Below are positions 25,910 to 34,618 of a DNA stretch of 64,000 nucleotides, one piece after another. The position numbers and the translations under genes are program-made. The notes under the pieces are model-generated. The model made no database searches and had not been told where the DNA came from. It saw only the letters and a list, made by a program, of their open reading frames with translations. The number at the start of each line of letters is the position of its first letter. Positions within the stretch are counted from its first letter, which is position 1. Location: assembly GCF_008932245.1 (NCBI RefSeq), contig NZ_CP034909.1, positions 1,116,001-1,180,000 of the forward strand, given 5' to 3'. The stretch is from Sinorhizobium alkalisoli. GTDB lineage: Bacteria; Pseudomonadota; Alphaproteobacteria; Rhizobiales; Rhizobiaceae.

Positions 25910-27310
25910 ATGTTTCTTTCCGTCTTCGACGTCTTCAAGATTGGTATTGGTCCCTCGAGTTCGCACACGATGGGGCCGATGTCGGCGGCCAACAGGTTCC
26001 TCGACCTCATTCTTTCCGACGAATGGCCGCGGCCGTCGAATGTGGCGGTCAGCGCCATCACAGTCAGCCTGCACGGCTCACTGGCCCATACGGGGGTCGG
26101 TCACGGAACGGGCAGGGCGGTGATCCTCGGGCTGATGGGCGAGCGCCCCGACCTGGTCGATCCCGATCGGATGGACGCGATCATCGACGAGGTGGAGCGT
26201 AGGGGCCGCGTTTCGCCGCCGGGCCATCCTGAATACCATTTCCAGCCCAAGACCGATCTCATCTATGACAAGAAGGTGCCGCTGCCGGGCCACGCCAATG
26301 GCATGTCCTACTCCGCCTTCGATCGCGACGGCCGGCTGCTTTTGAAGCGCATCTATTATTCGATCGGCGGCGGCTTCGTGGTTACCGACACGGAGCTCGA
26401 AGCCATGCGTGCGGCAAAGAACAAGCCGGCCGGCGTCAAGGTGCCTTATCCATTCGCGACGGCGGCGCAGATGCTCGACATGGCGGCGCGTTCCGGCCTT
26501 TCGATCGCCCAGATGAAGCGGGCGAACGAAGAATGCGCCATGACCAGGGAGGAACTCGACGCGGGCCTCGATCGCATATGGGCGGCGATGAACGCGTGCA
26601 TCGACCGCGGCCTCAGCCAGGACGGAATCATGCCGGGCGGACTGAAGGTACGCCGGAGAGCGCGGGCAATCCACGACAAACTGCAGGAGGAATGGCGATC
26701 CAACAAGGTAAACCCCTTGCTCGCCAATGATTGGCTGAGCGTATATGCCATGGCCGTCAACGAAGAAAATGCCGCCGGCGGAAGGGTCGTGACGTCGCCG
26801 ACGAACGGTGCGGCGGGCGTGGTCCCGGCAACGATCCGCTATTATCTGCACTTCCACGAAGATGCCGATGAGGAAGGCATTCGGGACTATCTTCTGACCG
26901 CGGCCGCGATCGGCGGCATCATCAAACACAACGCCTCCATTTCAGGCGCCGAGGTCGGCTGTCAGGGGGAGGTGGGCTCGGCCTCTGCGATGGCGGCCGC
27001 GGGCCTTGCGGCGGTGATGGGCGGTACAGCGGAGCAAATCGAGAATGCCGCCGAGATCGCGCTCGAGCATCATCTCGGCATGACCTGCGATCCAGTCGCA
27101 GGTCTTGTGCAGGTGCCTTGCATCGAGCGCAATGCGCTCGGCGCGGTAAAGGCCGTCACGGCGGCATCGCTTGCGCTCAAGGGGGACGGCAAGCATTTCG
27201 TGCCGCTCGACGCCTGTGTCGAAACGATGCGGCAGACCGGCCTCGACATGAGCGAGAAATACAAGGAGACCTCGACCGGCGGCCTTGCGGTCAACATCGT
27301 CGAATGCTGA
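25910..27310 (+). CDS. sdaA: L-serine ammonia-lyase (single-chain, iron-sulfur)
   Basis: The 466-residue enzyme deaminates L-serine to pyruvate using a 4Fe-4S cluster. The N-terminal beta domain begins [24 protein letters not shown], and the C-terminal alpha domain has the cluster cysteines in [18 protein letters not shown] and [23 protein letters not shown] is the substrate-region signature. ATG 25910 is preceded by CAGG and matches the standard N-terminus. Length equals that of E. coli SdaA-type enzymes. Confidence 0.95.
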   Translation: MFLSVFDVFKIGIGPSSSHTMGPMSAANRFLDLILSDEWPRPSNVAVSAITVSLHGSLAHTGVGHGTGRAVILGLMGERPDLVDPDRMDAIIDEVERRGRVSPPGHPEYHFQPKTDLIYDKKVPLPGHANGMSYSAFDRDGRLLLKRIYYSIGGGFVVTDTELEAMRAAKNKPAGVKVPYPFATAAQMLDMAARSGLSIAQMKRANEECAMTREELDAGLDRIWAAMNACIDRGLSQDGIMPGGLKVRRRARAIHDKLQEEWRSNKVNPLLANDWLSVYAMAVNEENAAGGRVVTSPTNGAAGVVPATIRYYLHFHEDADEEGIRDYLLTAAAIGGIIKHNASISGAEVGCQGEVGSASAMAAAGLAAVMGGTAEQIENAAEIALEHHLGMTCDPVAGLVQVPCIERNALGAVKAVTAASLALKGDGKHFVPLDACVETMRQTGLDMSEKYKETSTGGLAVNIVEC

Positions 27311-27409
27311 AGCCTGCGAAGAGCTCCGAAACCGCGCCTGAGTGCTTTTGTGGATGAAATCGTCTTCGGCGCTTGACCTCGACCGGCCGCCGGGTGTTCA
27401 AGCATTGCC

Positions 27410-27841
27410 ATGGCCTTGCATCTTATCAAGCTCTGTGTCGGCGCCGATTCCGTCGAAGACTTGCGCGAATGGGTAGCGCGCCGGTCGCTGGCGGCGATTA
27501 CGGCCGGGCAGCAGCCGCACTCGTTCCATACCACTCGGATGGTGCCGAAACGTGCGGAAGAACTTCTCGCCGGCGGGTCGCTCTATTGGGTGATCAAGGG
27601 ATTCGTGCAGGCAAGACAGCCGTTGATCGGCATCGAGCCCTTTACCGACGGCGAGGGGATAGGCCGTTGCCATCTGATACTCGGCCCGGAGGTGGTGGAT
27701 ACGGAGCCCCAGCCGCGCCGGGCATTCCAGGGATGGCGCTACCTCAAGGATGAGGAGTCCCCGCGCGACCTCGCGTCCTTGGCCGCGGCGGATATGCCGC
27801 TTGAATTGCGGCGGGAACTTGCGGAGTTAGGCCTTTTGTAG
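27410..27841 (+). CDS. DUF1489 family protein
   Basis: The 143-residue protein matches DUF1489, a small soluble alphaproteobacterial family: MALHLIKLCVGADSVEDL, HTTRMVPKRAEELLAGGSLYWVIKG, IGIEPFTDGEGIGRCHLILGP and RAFQGWRYLKDEESPRDL are characteristic. Its function is unknown. It follows the serine deaminase by 99 bases on the same strand and may share its transcript. A GC-rich hairpin with a GTTTTTG tail lies just after the stop, around 27855-27886. Confidence 0.88.
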   Translation: MALHLIKLCVGADSVEDLREWVARRSLAAITAGQQPHSFHTTRMVPKRAEELLAGGSLYWVIKGFVQARQPLIGIEPFTDGEGIGRCHLILGPEVVDTEPQPRRAFQGWRYLKDEESPRDLASLAAADMPLELRRELAELGLL

Positions 27842-27886
27842 ACGGGCCAATATCGCCCCGAAGATCGAGGGGCCGGCGTTTTTGCG

Positions 27887-28156
27887 TCAGCCTATCCGTA
27901 TTCTCAAGGGACGGTTGCGACCAGGTGCCGTGACGTGCAGATGGATTTCCGCTTTCGGTTGGGTAGAGCGCCAGGCCCGCGCTCCATGGGTCAGGAGCAG
28001 GCCGACGAGGTCTCGGGTTTTTGCCTTTGACCGGTTGAGGCCGACATCGGCGATGCGCATGGCTGCCTCGTGCAGCGGATGCAGCCGAAGACCCGAAGAC
28101 CTCGTCTTTTTCCGGGGTGCCACGGGGATGCCCGGAGCATTCTCGTTCATTGCCAT
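27887..28156 (-). CDS. Small basic protein of unknown function
   Basis: An 89-residue frame opens at ATG 28156 with GAGG six bases upstream. The product is basic (APRKKTRSSGLRLHPLHEAA, NRSKAKTRDL) with no signal, membrane segment or domain I recognise. An ATG two codons later is equally usable. It converges on the DUF1489 gene, ending 46 bases after its stop. The ribosome-binding site is the main support; a chance frame cannot be excluded. Confidence 0.5.
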   Translation of the reverse strand: MAMNENAPGIPVAPRKKTRSSGLRLHPLHEAAMRIADVGLNRSKAKTRDLVGLLLTHGARAWRSTQPKAEIHLHVTAPGRNRPLRIRIG

Positions 28157-28233
28157 GACTGACCTCGTTTACGATGTACAAATCCGAGGAAACAGCCGGA
28201 AGAGACGCATCCGGCCGTCAATGTCGTATGCGC

Positions 28234-29709
28234 TTACTGTTGGCTCGCCCAGCAGGCAAAGCCCTTCTTTTTCAGGAACTTGCATGCGTTGACCGCTTTG
28301 CCCTGGTCGCCAAATCCACCGAAGCGAGCGCGGTAGACCTGGGCCGAGCCATCGCCGAATGCGACCGTGAAGGGCGTCGCATCGCGCAAAAGTTTGCCGC
28401 CTTTTTCCTTGGCATTGTCGAGCAGGGTCACGGCTTGCGCCCGGTCCGGCGTCGCGCCGATCTGAATTACCCAGCCTTGCGGCACCGCCTTTGCTTCAGC
28501 CCGCACCTCGGCCTCGGCTGCCGCACCGGACTTCGCGACCGAATTGGTGACCTGGGCGTCGACGTCGCGGGAGGTCGCGGGCTGCCGGGCGAGCTTGGCA
28601 CTTTGAGCGTCCAGGGTGTTCGGTGCGATCTTGCCGGAGAGGACAGGATTGTCGGAGGCAGGCCTTGTTTCCGCATAGGCCAACTCAACGCTTCCCTCGG
28701 CTTCGCCGCTATAGCGGAAGTCTGGAACCGGGCCGGTATGCGGCAATTCCGTCGCAGCCAGCGTGGCGGCTTGCGAGGCGGTTTCCGCGACGGCGACCGG
28801 AGCCGCCGGCGTCTGTGCGATCAGGTTGCCGCTGCCGCGACGGGATGCCTCGGGCATGTATTTGGCGACCAGTTTGCGCATCTGCGCGTCACGAGCGCCG
28901 CCGGAGGTTCCGCCCATGACGACCGCGACAATGCTGCGTCCGTCGAGTTGTGCCGAAGTGACCAGGTTGAAGCCGGAGGCGCGCGTGTAACCGGTCTTGA
29001 TGCCGTCGACGCCGCGTACATTGCCGAGCAGACGATTGTGGTTTCCGATCGTTTGCTTGCCGAAACGGAAGCTGCGTGTCGAGAAATAGTCGTAATATTG
29101 CGGGAAATGCTGCCGGAGCGCGAGGCCGAGCCGTGCCTGGTCGCGCGCGGTGGTCCGTTGTTCCGAATTCGGCAGGCCGTTCGCGTTGCGGTAGGTCGTA
29201 CGCGTCATGCCGAGTGCACGCGCCTTGTTCGTCATCATGCGGGCGAAGCGCTGCTCGGAGCCACCGAGAAGTTCCCCCAGCGCTGTTGCGGAGTCGTTGG
29301 CCGAGCGCGTAACGAGCGACAGGATCGCCTGTTCCACAGTGATCGATTGGCCGGCCCGGACACCCAGCTTCGATGGCGGCTCCGACGCGGCATTCTTTGA
29401 GAACGGCACCGGCGTGGACTTGCTGATGCGCCCGGCTTCAAGCGCCTCGAAGGTCAGATAAAGGGTCATCATCTTTGTCAGCGAAGCCGGATAACGCAGC
29501 TCGTCGGCCGAATCGCCGTATAGCACCTTGCCGGTTTTGGCATCGACGACGATGCCGGCATATTTCGGGTTGGCGAGGGCGGGTGTCGAGAGTGCCGAAA
29601 CGGCAAGTATGCCGGCAAGGATAATTCTCCCAACGACTTTTGCAAGAACGCTTGACGGACGCTTCGCGCGATCAAGAAAAACGGATTGAGACACTGCGCT
29701 GCTCTTCAT
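28234..29709 (-). CDS. D-alanyl-D-alanine carboxypeptidase with SPOR domain
   Basis: The 491-residue penicillin-binding protein of the S11 family trims the terminal D-alanine of peptidoglycan stem peptides. The three active-site motifs are present: SLTK in YPASLTKMM, SAN in TRSANDSAT and KTG in GIKTGYT. A signal/anchor segment lies at residues 23-47. The central region is Ala/Ser-rich and low in structure. The C-terminal 80 residues form a SPOR domain (PQGWVIQIGATPDRAQAV... to ...KKKGFACWASQQ), which binds denuded glycan at the septum. This combination is common in rhizobia. Confidence 0.93.
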   Translation of the reverse strand: MKSSAVSQSVFLDRAKRPSSVLAKVVGRIILAGILAVSALSTPALANPKYAGIVVDAKTGKVLYGDSADELRYPASLTKMMTLYLTFEALEAGRISKSTPVPFSKNAASEPPSKLGVRAGQSITVEQAILSLVTRSANDSATALGELLGGSEQRFARMMTNKARALGMTRTTYRNANGLPNSEQRTTARDQARLGLALRQHFPQYYDYFSTRSFRFGKQTIGNHNRLLGNVRGVDGIKTGYTRASGFNLVTSAQLDGRSIVAVVMGGTSGGARDAQMRKLVAKYMPEASRRGSGNLIAQTPAAPVAVAETASQAATLAATELPHTGPVPDFRYSGEAEGSVELAYAETRPASDNPVLSGKIAPNTLDAQSAKLARQPATSRDVDAQVTNSVAKSGAAAEAEVRAEAKAVPQGWVIQIGATPDRAQAVTLLDNAKEKGGKLLRDATPFTVAFGDGSAQVYRARFGGFGDQGKAVNACKFLKKKGFACWASQQ

Positions 29710-29896
29710 TCTTATTTCGGGGGTGCCGTCCGGACGTCGTTTCCTGAAACGACCGTTCCCGGCACTCTAGCGGGATAGCGTTACCAATCGGTTTATGATG
29801 AATGATTGGTTTGCGGGGGATGGCCGTTTGTTCGGTAGCGGGACCGGCTGGCCTTCTCGGCCGGCAGCTTGCCTCCAGCACGACTCTTCGACAAAA

Positions 29897-30625
29897 TCAC
29901 GGCACGAGCCGAGCCTGAATGAAAGACTCCACCGATTCATCGATTGCTTGCCATTTGGGCAGCAACCTCGCCGAGAAACGATAGATAGCGGTGAGATCCT
30001 TACCGATGTGGACGTCGCGCTGGCAATCGGCGCTGGAGGACGCTGTTTCGCTCTCAGGCACGAGGCAACGCAGCACATAATCTGGACGCCCGGGGCGGGT
30101 GGCGGTGAAGAAAACCTCGCCCGCATAGCCGGAATTCGGTTTGGCCTCATATCTCATGAGGCCGGCGGGGCCAGGGCGAGCTACATCTTCGAGGACATGG
30201 CGATAGATGGGGTCAAGCCGGCCCGACATGTCGCGCGACATTGTGCTCTGCGCGATCTGGAGGAAGATCAGCTTCTCCGGGTGGCTGACATCGTTGAAGA
30301 AGTGCCGGGTCTCGTCACTATAGCCTTCGAGCGCGGGCCAGGTGAGGTAGAGATCGACACGCTCCGCGATGCGCGTCGCCCGTTGGCTTTCGAAGCGGAT
30401 AATGTTGGCGGGCAGGCGCAAATGATCCTGTCCTATGAAGATGTCGTAGGTCTGCCGGCTCGATGTGTGTCCGGCGAGCGCGAGACTCTCTCCTAGCCGT
30501 TGCCCGGTGAAGGAAACGGCAAGCGCCAGTACCGCCAGCAATGCAATGACGCCGGCAACCTTGTATACGAAGCGCGGCGAAAGAAGAGGCAGAAATTCCG
30601 GCTCGTGGGCTTCCGGCGTGTTCAT
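29897..30625 (-). CDS. Membrane-anchored protein of unknown function
   Basis: The 242-residue protein has one membrane segment near the N-terminus (VYKVAGVIALLAVLALAVSF, about 20-39) and a soluble domain facing the periplasm. Features include DIFIGQDHLRLPANIIRFES, VDLYLTWPALEGYS and two cysteines near the C-terminus (RCLVP and ADCQRD) that could pair. I do not recognise the family. It lies between the DD-carboxypeptidase and the LapG-like protease, all minus strand, and is separated from the latter by a terminator. Confidence 0.75.
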   Translation of the reverse strand: MNTPEAHEPEFLPLLSPRFVYKVAGVIALLAVLALAVSFTGQRLGESLALAGHTSSRQTYDIFIGQDHLRLPANIIRFESQRATRIAERVDLYLTWPALEGYSDETRHFFNDVSHPEKLIFLQIAQSTMSRDMSGRLDPIYRHVLEDVARPGPAGLMRYEAKPNSGYAGEVFFTATRPGRPDYVLRCLVPESETASSSADCQRDVHIGKDLTAIYRFSARLLPKWQAIDESVESFIQARLVP

Positions 30626-30764
30626 GAGGGGCCGTCGGTAGGGGGGCTGGTCTTGAAATCACTCTCGCTCGGCCGAATGGCGTCATTCTTCCGGCAAAGA
30701 TCGCCTTCCGAGGTTCTTCGAATAGGGTTAATTTTGATTGAAGATCCGCGGCGCGGCTCGTCGG

Positions 30765-30807
30765 CCAAAAAAGGAGAGGCCGGTTCCGGGGACAATCGGA
30801 ACCGGCC
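30765..30807 (-). terminator. Intrinsic terminator of the LapG-like protease gene
   Basis: A perfect 11-bp stem (GGCCGGTTCCG at 30778-30788 and its complement at 30797-30807) with an 8-base loop. Read on the minus strand it is followed by TCTCCTTTTTT. It lies 84 bases after the protease stop. Confidence 0.8.
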
Positions 30808-30890
30808 GTGGGCTTGGCCTCGAGGGGACGAGGATTTGACCGAAGCCCGGGCGGAGGCGCCGACGCCGGCGGCGTTGGCGAATGCATCAC

Positions 30891-31493
30891 CTATTCGGCG
30901 CGCACGCTGCCGACGGCAACGGTGCGGCCGTCCTGAAGTTTCACCCAGCGGCCGGCATGTTCCGAGGATTGCCGCTTGAGAAAGGTGTATTCGGTCTCGG
31001 ACCAGCGGAGCACCTTGTTGCGCATGTTATCGAGGATGAAGTCGCCGCGGTCGGTACGCACGGTCAGAACAGCGTGGCCGTCGCCGTTCGGCTGCAGCAC
31101 GACGGTGATCAGCAGATCAGCGGGGGAAAAGCCGCGCTCGATCAGCCTGCGGCGTTTCAGGAGCACGTAGTCCTCGCAGTCGCCGACTGCATCCGGAAAG
31201 CCCCACCTTTCTTCCTCGCCGTAGATCTCGAAGTCCGTCAATGGCATGATGGCCTGATTGACCTCGTGATTTACTTCCAGAATGGCCTTCCATCCGGCGC
31301 GCGTTAGTACGGTCGGCCCATCATCGGGGCCGAGCGGCCCGCACTCAGTGGCATGGGTCTTGCAGAACTCGTAGTGGCCGACGGGGGGATTGGTCGCGCC
31401 GCCGACGACCATGTTTGCCGGAAGGGCGAAGGCGGGGCCCGCCAGAAAGCCGGCCACGGCAACTGCGATCGTCTTCGTGATCATCTTGTGCAT
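30891..31493 (-). CDS. BTLCP/LapG-like transglutaminase-fold cysteine protease
   Basis: The 200-residue exported protein has a signal peptide (residues 1-24, ending AGPAFALP) and the Peptidase_C93 (DUF920) core: catalytic C106 in GDCEDYVLLKRR, H140 in GDGHAVLTV and D155 in FILDNM. The best-known member, LapG, cleaves a surface adhesin under c-di-GMP control through LapD. No LapD or adhesin gene is seen here, so the target is unknown. ATG 31493 has GGGGAG upstream and was preferred over ATG 31526. A double-PilZ gene lies 700 bases upstream. Confidence 0.88.
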   Translation of the reverse strand: MHKMITKTIAVAVAGFLAGPAFALPANMVVGGATNPPVGHYEFCKTHATECGPLGPDDGPTVLTRAGWKAILEVNHEVNQAIMPLTDFEIYGEEERWGFPDAVGDCEDYVLLKRRRLIERGFSPADLLITVVLQPNGDGHAVLTVRTDRGDFILDNMRNKVLRWSETEYTFLKRQSSEHAGRWVKLQDGRTVAVGSVRAE

Positions 31494-31601
31494 GTTTGTC
31501 TCCCCGTTGTGGTTCGACATTGGCACAGAGTTTTTTATTGGCGGCGAATTTCGGTGGTAAAAACAAGTACAAATTCAGTAGTTATTCGAATAAATCAAGT
31601 A

Positions 31602-31644
31602 TAAAATTTGAATTGCATTCGAGTTGAATGTGATTCAAATTTTA
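31602..31644. repeat. AT-rich 19-bp inverted repeat
   Basis: The left arm (31602-31620) starts TAAAATTTGAATTGCATTC and the right arm (31626-31644) is GAATGTGATTCAAATTTTA. They pair over 19 positions with two G-U wobbles and a five-base loop GAGTT. The outer 12 bp are perfect. Base composition is unlike the neighbourhood. Confidence 0.7.
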
Positions 31645-32080
31645 GTTGATCTCGCCGCGCCTGCGCAGCGCGGGCTAGCATGCATCCTGCAATGGCTTGG
31701 AAAATAAGGAAAAGTGGCCCGTCCTTCGAGTCCTGATCCCTCGTGATCTGGATCAGGAGGTGGCCTGCGGGGTCTACGGTCTCAATGTACCGGAGTGGGA
31801 ATGCCGTAAGGATCGGTTTACCAGAAGGTATTTCTTTCTGGTGCATGTAATTATACAGAACGAGATTTCGCAGCGCCACGGTGGGACAGGTATCCAACTG
31901 CCCGGTCGCGGAAATTTCGGTATCTGTCGACGCGACGCACGGGATTGTGCCGTGGGCGAGGCTGGTCCGATCGACAGACCGTTCTCCTTGCCGAATGACG
32001 GACCGCTACAAGCCGCGTCAATGATGATCGTCGGTCAAGCAGATGCGTCGGTAGGGAGATCGCTGCCCACGCACTTTAGC

Positions 32081-32183
32081 AGCACCGTGCGTCTTTTCAG
32101 CCGCGAACGGTCCCGTAACTCTTGAAGCTGCGCATCGAGCTTTCCCGGAAATCGTTGACGATTTTTCGGCCGACGCATTTGCC
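32081..32183 (+). repeat. Mosaic repeat A+C
   Basis: Module A (AGCACCGTGCGTCTTTTCAG, then CCGCGAACGGTCCCGTAACTC) runs into TTGAAGCTGCGCATCGAGC and module C with GAAATCGTTGACGATTTTTC at its centre, ending CGACGCATTT. The order is the same as at 22673-22767 and 47003-47115, with base changes. Confidence 0.7.
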
Positions 32184-32203
32184 GCAGCTCGCAGCGGGTC
32201 GTG

Positions 32204-32821
32204 TCAAAGGAATTCGGTGAGAGCTTCGCGGGACTGGACGCCGGAGAACTCGATGGCGACGCCTTCCTGGAAATGGCGCACGATTCGGCCCCGCATATGG
32301 CTGCCGAGCTTTACGGGCGTGCCGATGGCGGGGCGAAGTTCGATATCGACCGCGGCCCCGGACAGGGAGAGGTCGATGATCCGGCATCGGAATTTCTCGC
32401 CGGTATCGACCGTAAGCTCCGTCACTGTCTTGCGCGGTGCAAGCCGGTCGTGGCGCCGGTCCTCGGGGAGGCCGAGTTCGTGCTTGTTGGCGATCCAGGT
32501 GAGTTGCGCCGCGAGCTTTTCGCGCTTGCGTTCCGTGGCGTTGAGCTGGATGACGAATGCATCCTCGGCAAGTTTCGCAACGGTGCCTTCGAGCCGTCCG
32601 AGATGATCGATATAGGCAATGATGCGCTCGCCGGCGCGCGGCCGCGCCGCCGTTGAAAAGAGCACGTCGCCGGGCGACATATCGACGACGGTGCAATCAT
32701 ATTCATCGCGGTTGGCAAGCATCAGCCGTCCCGAAAGATTGACCGAGACGCGCTGGAAGGCGCTTTCCTGGTGTGGTTTCGTACCGCCGTTTTGTGCGTG
32801 CTGAAACGAGAACATGGTCAC
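32204..32821 (-). CDS. Double PilZ-domain protein
   Basis: The 205-residue cytoplasmic protein has two PilZ domains. The C-terminal one has an intact c-di-GMP site: R126-LAP-R130 and D150-LSLSG. The N-terminal one (residues 20-100) has DMSPGD but lacks the second arginine of RxxxR, so it is probably non-binding. This suggests a c-di-GMP effector controlling surface or motility functions. It stands next to a PAS_5 gene on the same strand (84 bases). No cyclase or phosphodiesterase is present in the window. Confidence 0.87.
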   Translation of the reverse strand: MTMFSFQHAQNGGTKPHQESAFQRVSVNLSGRLMLANRDEYDCTVVDMSPGDVLFSTAARPRAGERIIAYIDHLGRLEGTVAKLAEDAFVIQLNATERKREKLAAQLTWIANKHELGLPEDRRHDRLAPRKTVTELTVDTGEKFRCRIIDLSLSGAAVDIELRPAIGTPVKLGSHMRGRIVRHFQEGVAIEFSGVQSREALTEFL

Positions 32822-32904
32822 TCTGCAATCGACGTATCTACACGCGTTAGGATAGGCCTTGCCGGTTAATAGAAGGTTCGTCGCAGAATCAATTCTGTAT
32901 CGAT

Positions 32905-33519
32905 TCAGTCGCGGCGGCCGCCGTCGAGCACACGCAGATTGAGCACACGACCCCGGGCATGGCCGGCCTCGATGCCGATGTTCGCGGCGGCAGGGGGAGT
33001 GTTTACGTCTTTGCGCGACATATCGTGATCGCGATGGAGAACGCTGAGACCGCTTGTGGCGAGTGCTGTGATTGGCGTCAAATGCAACCAGCGCGGGCAG
33101 GTAAGCGGCGAAAGGGTTCCTAGCACCCGGTCATTCCTGCCGTCCGCGGAGGCGAGTGGTGCAAGCAGCAGTTCCAATTCGATCTCATCGCCAGCGGCCG
33201 TCCTGCCGAAGGCAGAAACAAGCATCGGCGTGCATTGCGCCATCACCCGCCCGGCAACCCGGTCAAGATCCGTCATTTCCTTCTCCTCCCAGAGCGCCGA
33301 AAACGGCTGATCACGCAGTTCGCTCCCGAAAAGCGTGCAGATGCGGGTGCCGGCGAGGCGGAAGCGAATGGGGCCGCTAACCTGTCTTTGCAGAATGAAG
33401 ACATCCGGCAGCAGCAACCGGATGTCGCCGGGCGAGATTTCATCGCGCCGGGGGAGATTGCGATCACCCCGAAGGGTGTTCCAGTAACGAAACAGGTCAA
33501 CGGACGTTCTGCTGCGCAT
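32905..33519 (-). CDS. PAS_5 (DUF1457) domain protein
   Basis: The 204-residue protein has the rhizobial PAS_5 fold from residue 8: YWNTLRGDRNLPRRDEISPGDIRLLLPDVFILQ, followed by RFRLAGTRICTLFGSELRDQPFSALW and GRTAAGDEIELELLLAPLAS. The C-terminal 60 residues are of low complexity. PAS_5 proteins are small sensor-like proteins common in alphaproteobacteria, with unknown ligands. It lies upstream of the double-PilZ gene on the same strand, so the two may work together. Confidence 0.85.
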   Translation of the reverse strand: MRSRTSVDLFRYWNTLRGDRNLPRRDEISPGDIRLLLPDVFILQRQVSGPIRFRLAGTRICTLFGSELRDQPFSALWEEKEMTDLDRVAGRVMAQCTPMLVSAFGRTAAGDEIELELLLAPLASADGRNDRVLGTLSPLTCPRWLHLTPITALATSGLSVLHRDHDMSRKDVNTPPAAANIGIEAGHARGRVLNLRVLDGGRRD

Positions 33520-33858
33520 ATCCTTATGTCCTCATGACGTGGGAGGCGTGCTGTTTCAAAACGATACAGCCGACCGCCTCGGGCGCGACCCTGCAGAGAG
33601 CGGAGCGATTTTCATGCCAGGTGGAAATTAAGGTTAATGACTGGTTGCGATTGCAAGTCTCGCCTTGCGTTGGCATTGCTTGGCCATCACTTCACGAAGC
33701 GTTGCTTCGGCACATCGATTGGAGCCCGGTGATTGGGGCAGGCCGTCCAGCTTTTTTTTCTGGACGGCCATTTTTCCTTTGCTTATGCCTTTGCCTGCCG
33801 TCCGACGGACGCATCGCCGCTGCTCCGGTCAGCCGGCGTTTTGATAGGAAGAGAAGCC
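33520..33858. other. Intergenic region with orphan terminator
   Basis: These 339 bases separate the divergent PAS_5 and rhomboid genes. No protein-coding gene is supported upstream of 33859. A strong plus-strand terminator lies in the middle (33741-33775), so a short transcript may begin in 33540-33700. Confidence 0.5.
33741..33775 (+). terminator. Orphan intrinsic terminator
   Basis: A perfect 10-bp stem (GGCCGTCCAG, 33741-33750, and its complement at 33760-33769) with a T-rich loop, followed by ATTTTTCC. It points in the plus direction, but no plus-strand gene ends before it: the nearest such gene ends more than 5 kb away. It could end a small RNA or act as an attenuator for the rhomboid gene. 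Confidence 0.75.
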
Positions 33859-34590
33859 ATGCAAAGAGATCAGTCGGCAACGCCGGTCGAAGCGGATGCC
33901 GAGGGCGCGCCCGAGCGCCATCGCGAGCCTGCCTTCAATCTCCCGGCGAGCCTGAGCGGCATTCTTCTGTTTCTCGTCGCAGTGCACGCGTTGCGGACCT
34001 ATGTACTGTCGGCTGCGGTGGACGAGGAAGTGATCCTCAACTTTGCCTTTCTCCCGGCGCGCTACACGATCCCGCTCGACGCCCAGGGACTTGCCTGGCT
34101 GTGGACGCCCGTGACCTATTCCTTTCTCCACGGGAGCTGGGAGCACTTGATTTTCAACATCTTCTGGATGGTCGCCTTCGGCGCGCCCGTTATACGCCGC
34201 ATCGGCCCCGCGCGGCTGGCCGTGTTCTGGTGTCTCTCGGCGGCAGCGGCTGTTGCCCTGCACGTGGTCTTCCATTGGGGGGAGATGGTCATTGTGGTTG
34301 GCGCTTCCGGCGTGGTGTCCGGCTTCATGGGCGCGGCGGTGCGTTTCGTGTTTTCGCCGAGCGGGCGCGTCAGCCGCCAGTTCGCGCATCTCAACCGCCG
34401 CCTTTCCCTGACCGAGACGCTTGCCAATCGCTCGGCACTGGTCTTCACCGGCATCTGGTTTCTCACCAATTTCCTGGTCGCCCTCGGCCTGTTTTCCGCG
34501 GGCGGCATAGGCAGCATCGCCTGGGAAGCGCATATTGGCGGCTTCCTGTTCGGCTTCTTCCTGTTCGGATGGTTCGATCCGCGCCGCTGA
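33859..34590 (+). CDS. Rhomboid-family intramembrane serine protease
   Basis: The 243-residue protein has six or more membrane helices and the rhomboid catalytic pair: S150 in VVGASGVVSGFMG and the histidine in WEAHIGGFLFGFF. The HGSWEHLIFN motif (residues 91-100) matches the HxxxxHxxxN helix-2 signature. A hydrophilic cytoplasmic N-terminus of about 28 residues precedes the first helix. ATG 33859 has AGGAAGAG upstream. Substrates of alphaproteobacterial rhomboids are mostly unknown. Confidence 0.93.
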   Translation: MQRDQSATPVEADAEGAPERHREPAFNLPASLSGILLFLVAVHALRTYVLSAAVDEEVILNFAFLPARYTIPLDAQGLAWLWTPVTYSFLHGSWEHLIFNIFWMVAFGAPVIRRIGPARLAVFWCLSAAAAVALHVVFHWGEMVIVVGASGVVSGFMGAAVRFVFSPSGRVSRQFAHLNRRLSLTETLANRSALVFTGIWFLTNFLVALGLFSAGGIGSIAWEAHIGGFLFGFFLFGWFDPRR

Positions 34591-34618
34591 GGTCGTTGTC
34601 TGCGGTGCTCTGGCGCGG

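Larger units (their letters stand above)
31494..32203. other. 710-base gene-poor region with AT-rich island
   Basis: The left 150 bases (31540-31690) are clearly richer in A and T than the rest of the window and hold a 12-bp palindrome (TTATTCGAATAA, 31582-31593) and a long hairpin at 31602-31644. The middle has weak frames on both strands without recognisable homology. The right end is a mosaic repeat (32081-32183). No functional gene could be supported. Confidence 0.5.

Noticed and set aside
29740..29775. Possible EcfG promoter upstream of the DD-carboxypeptidase
   Set aside because: GGAAC is present on the minus strand, but the sequence 16-17 bases downstream is not CGTT.
31595..31897. 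A 100-codon minus-strand frame in the AT-rich region
   Set aside because: It ends inside the hairpin, lacks a good ribosome-binding site and resembles no family I know; it could be a remnant but cannot be supported.
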